Source: Saitoella complicata NRRL Y-17804
Lineage: Eukaryota > Ascomycota > Saitoellomycetes > Saitoellales > Saitoellaceae
DNA length: 64,000 nucleotides
NCBI RefSeq assembly: GCF_001661265.1
Contig: NW_017566997.1
Location: 62,001 to 126,000, forward strand
Reading direction: 5' to 3'
Numbering within the stretch: the first letter of the stretch is position 1; each line of letters opens with the position of its first letter. Positions 63,947-64,000 of the stretch are shown piece by piece. The notes under the pieces were generated by a model. The model ran no database searches and was not told the origin of the DNA. It worked only from the letters and a program-made list of their open reading frames with translations. The position numbers and the translations under genes are program-made.

Positions 63947-64000
63947 ATGTTCCTCCGCTCCACCCTACGCCGCACCGAATCCCTCTGCTGCAAATTCTTC
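63947..64000 (+). CDS. Possible start of a mitochondrial protein, cut by the window edge
   Basis: The last 54 bases read MFLRSTLRRTESLCCKFF. This is an Arg-rich, acid-poor stretch of the kind seen in mitochondrial presequences. Only 18 codons are visible, so no family can be named, and a chance reading is not excluded. Confidence 0.25.
   Translation, partial: MFLRSTLRRTESLCCKFF

Overview
This is a gene-dense stretch of a filamentous fungal nuclear genome. It holds about 27 protein genes in 64 kb. Most introns are short GT-AG introns of 45-80 bp, often placed near the 5' end of the gene, and neighbouring genes are divergent, convergent or tandem with small gaps and no operon logic. The gene families point to a fungus: Dnf3-type flippase, HAM1-like protein, Mub1/samB, a fungal-type prephenate dehydrogenase, and a PPPDE-thioredoxin-PUL fusion. 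The B-type cyclin, the 4EHP-like eIF4E and the ZNRD2 homologue look basidiomycete-like to me, but the phylum is an inference that I could not test.

Layout. From 1 to 5.3 kb lie an OHCU decarboxylase (cut by the left edge), the HOPS/CORVET subunit Vps16 and a short kinesin-3. From 5.7 to 7.5 kb there is a decayed zinc-knuckle gene split by a 666-bp solo LTR with a perfect 5-bp target-site duplication. From 8.5 to 25.5 kb come a HAM1-like protein, a Mub1-like MYND protein, a Dnf3 flippase (4.9 kb without a coding intron), a homeobox regulator and a GOST-family membrane protein. From 25.5 to 39 kb is a compact housekeeping block: a DUF1308 protein, the PPPDE-thioredoxin-PUL protein, Golgi GDPase Gda1, a NOPCHAP1-like chaperone, eIF4E2/4EHP, a ZNRD2-like protein, an unrecognised small protein, prephenate dehydrogenase and aldehyde dehydrogenase. 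From 39.3 to 42 kb sits a decayed PIF/Harbinger DNA transposon with a SANT-like ORF and a DDE transposase facing each other. From 42.6 to 64 kb come the B-box-binding subunit of TFIIIC, a CCDC137-like nucleolar protein, the K/HDEL receptor, a 1552-residue unrecognised membrane protein, a coiled-coil protein, an oil-body-associated-type protein, cyclin B, the DNA polymerase delta catalytic subunit and the possible start of a mitochondrial protein.

Functional themes are secretory and endolysosomal traffic (Vps16, Dnf3, GOST protein, Gda1, K/HDEL receptor) and cell-cycle/replication (cyclin B, Pol delta). Nothing suggests a biosynthetic cluster, CRISPR, prophage or horizontally acquired island. 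The strongest unusual signals are four. An 11-base exact match to the tRNA B-box, followed by a T6 tract, lies in the first intron of the gene for the B-box-binding protein itself. An alternative 3' exon would give the kinesin a membrane-anchor tail. A near-perfect RFX X-box palindrome lies upstream of the TFIIIC gene. The large unknown membrane protein carries two NPFxD endocytic motifs.
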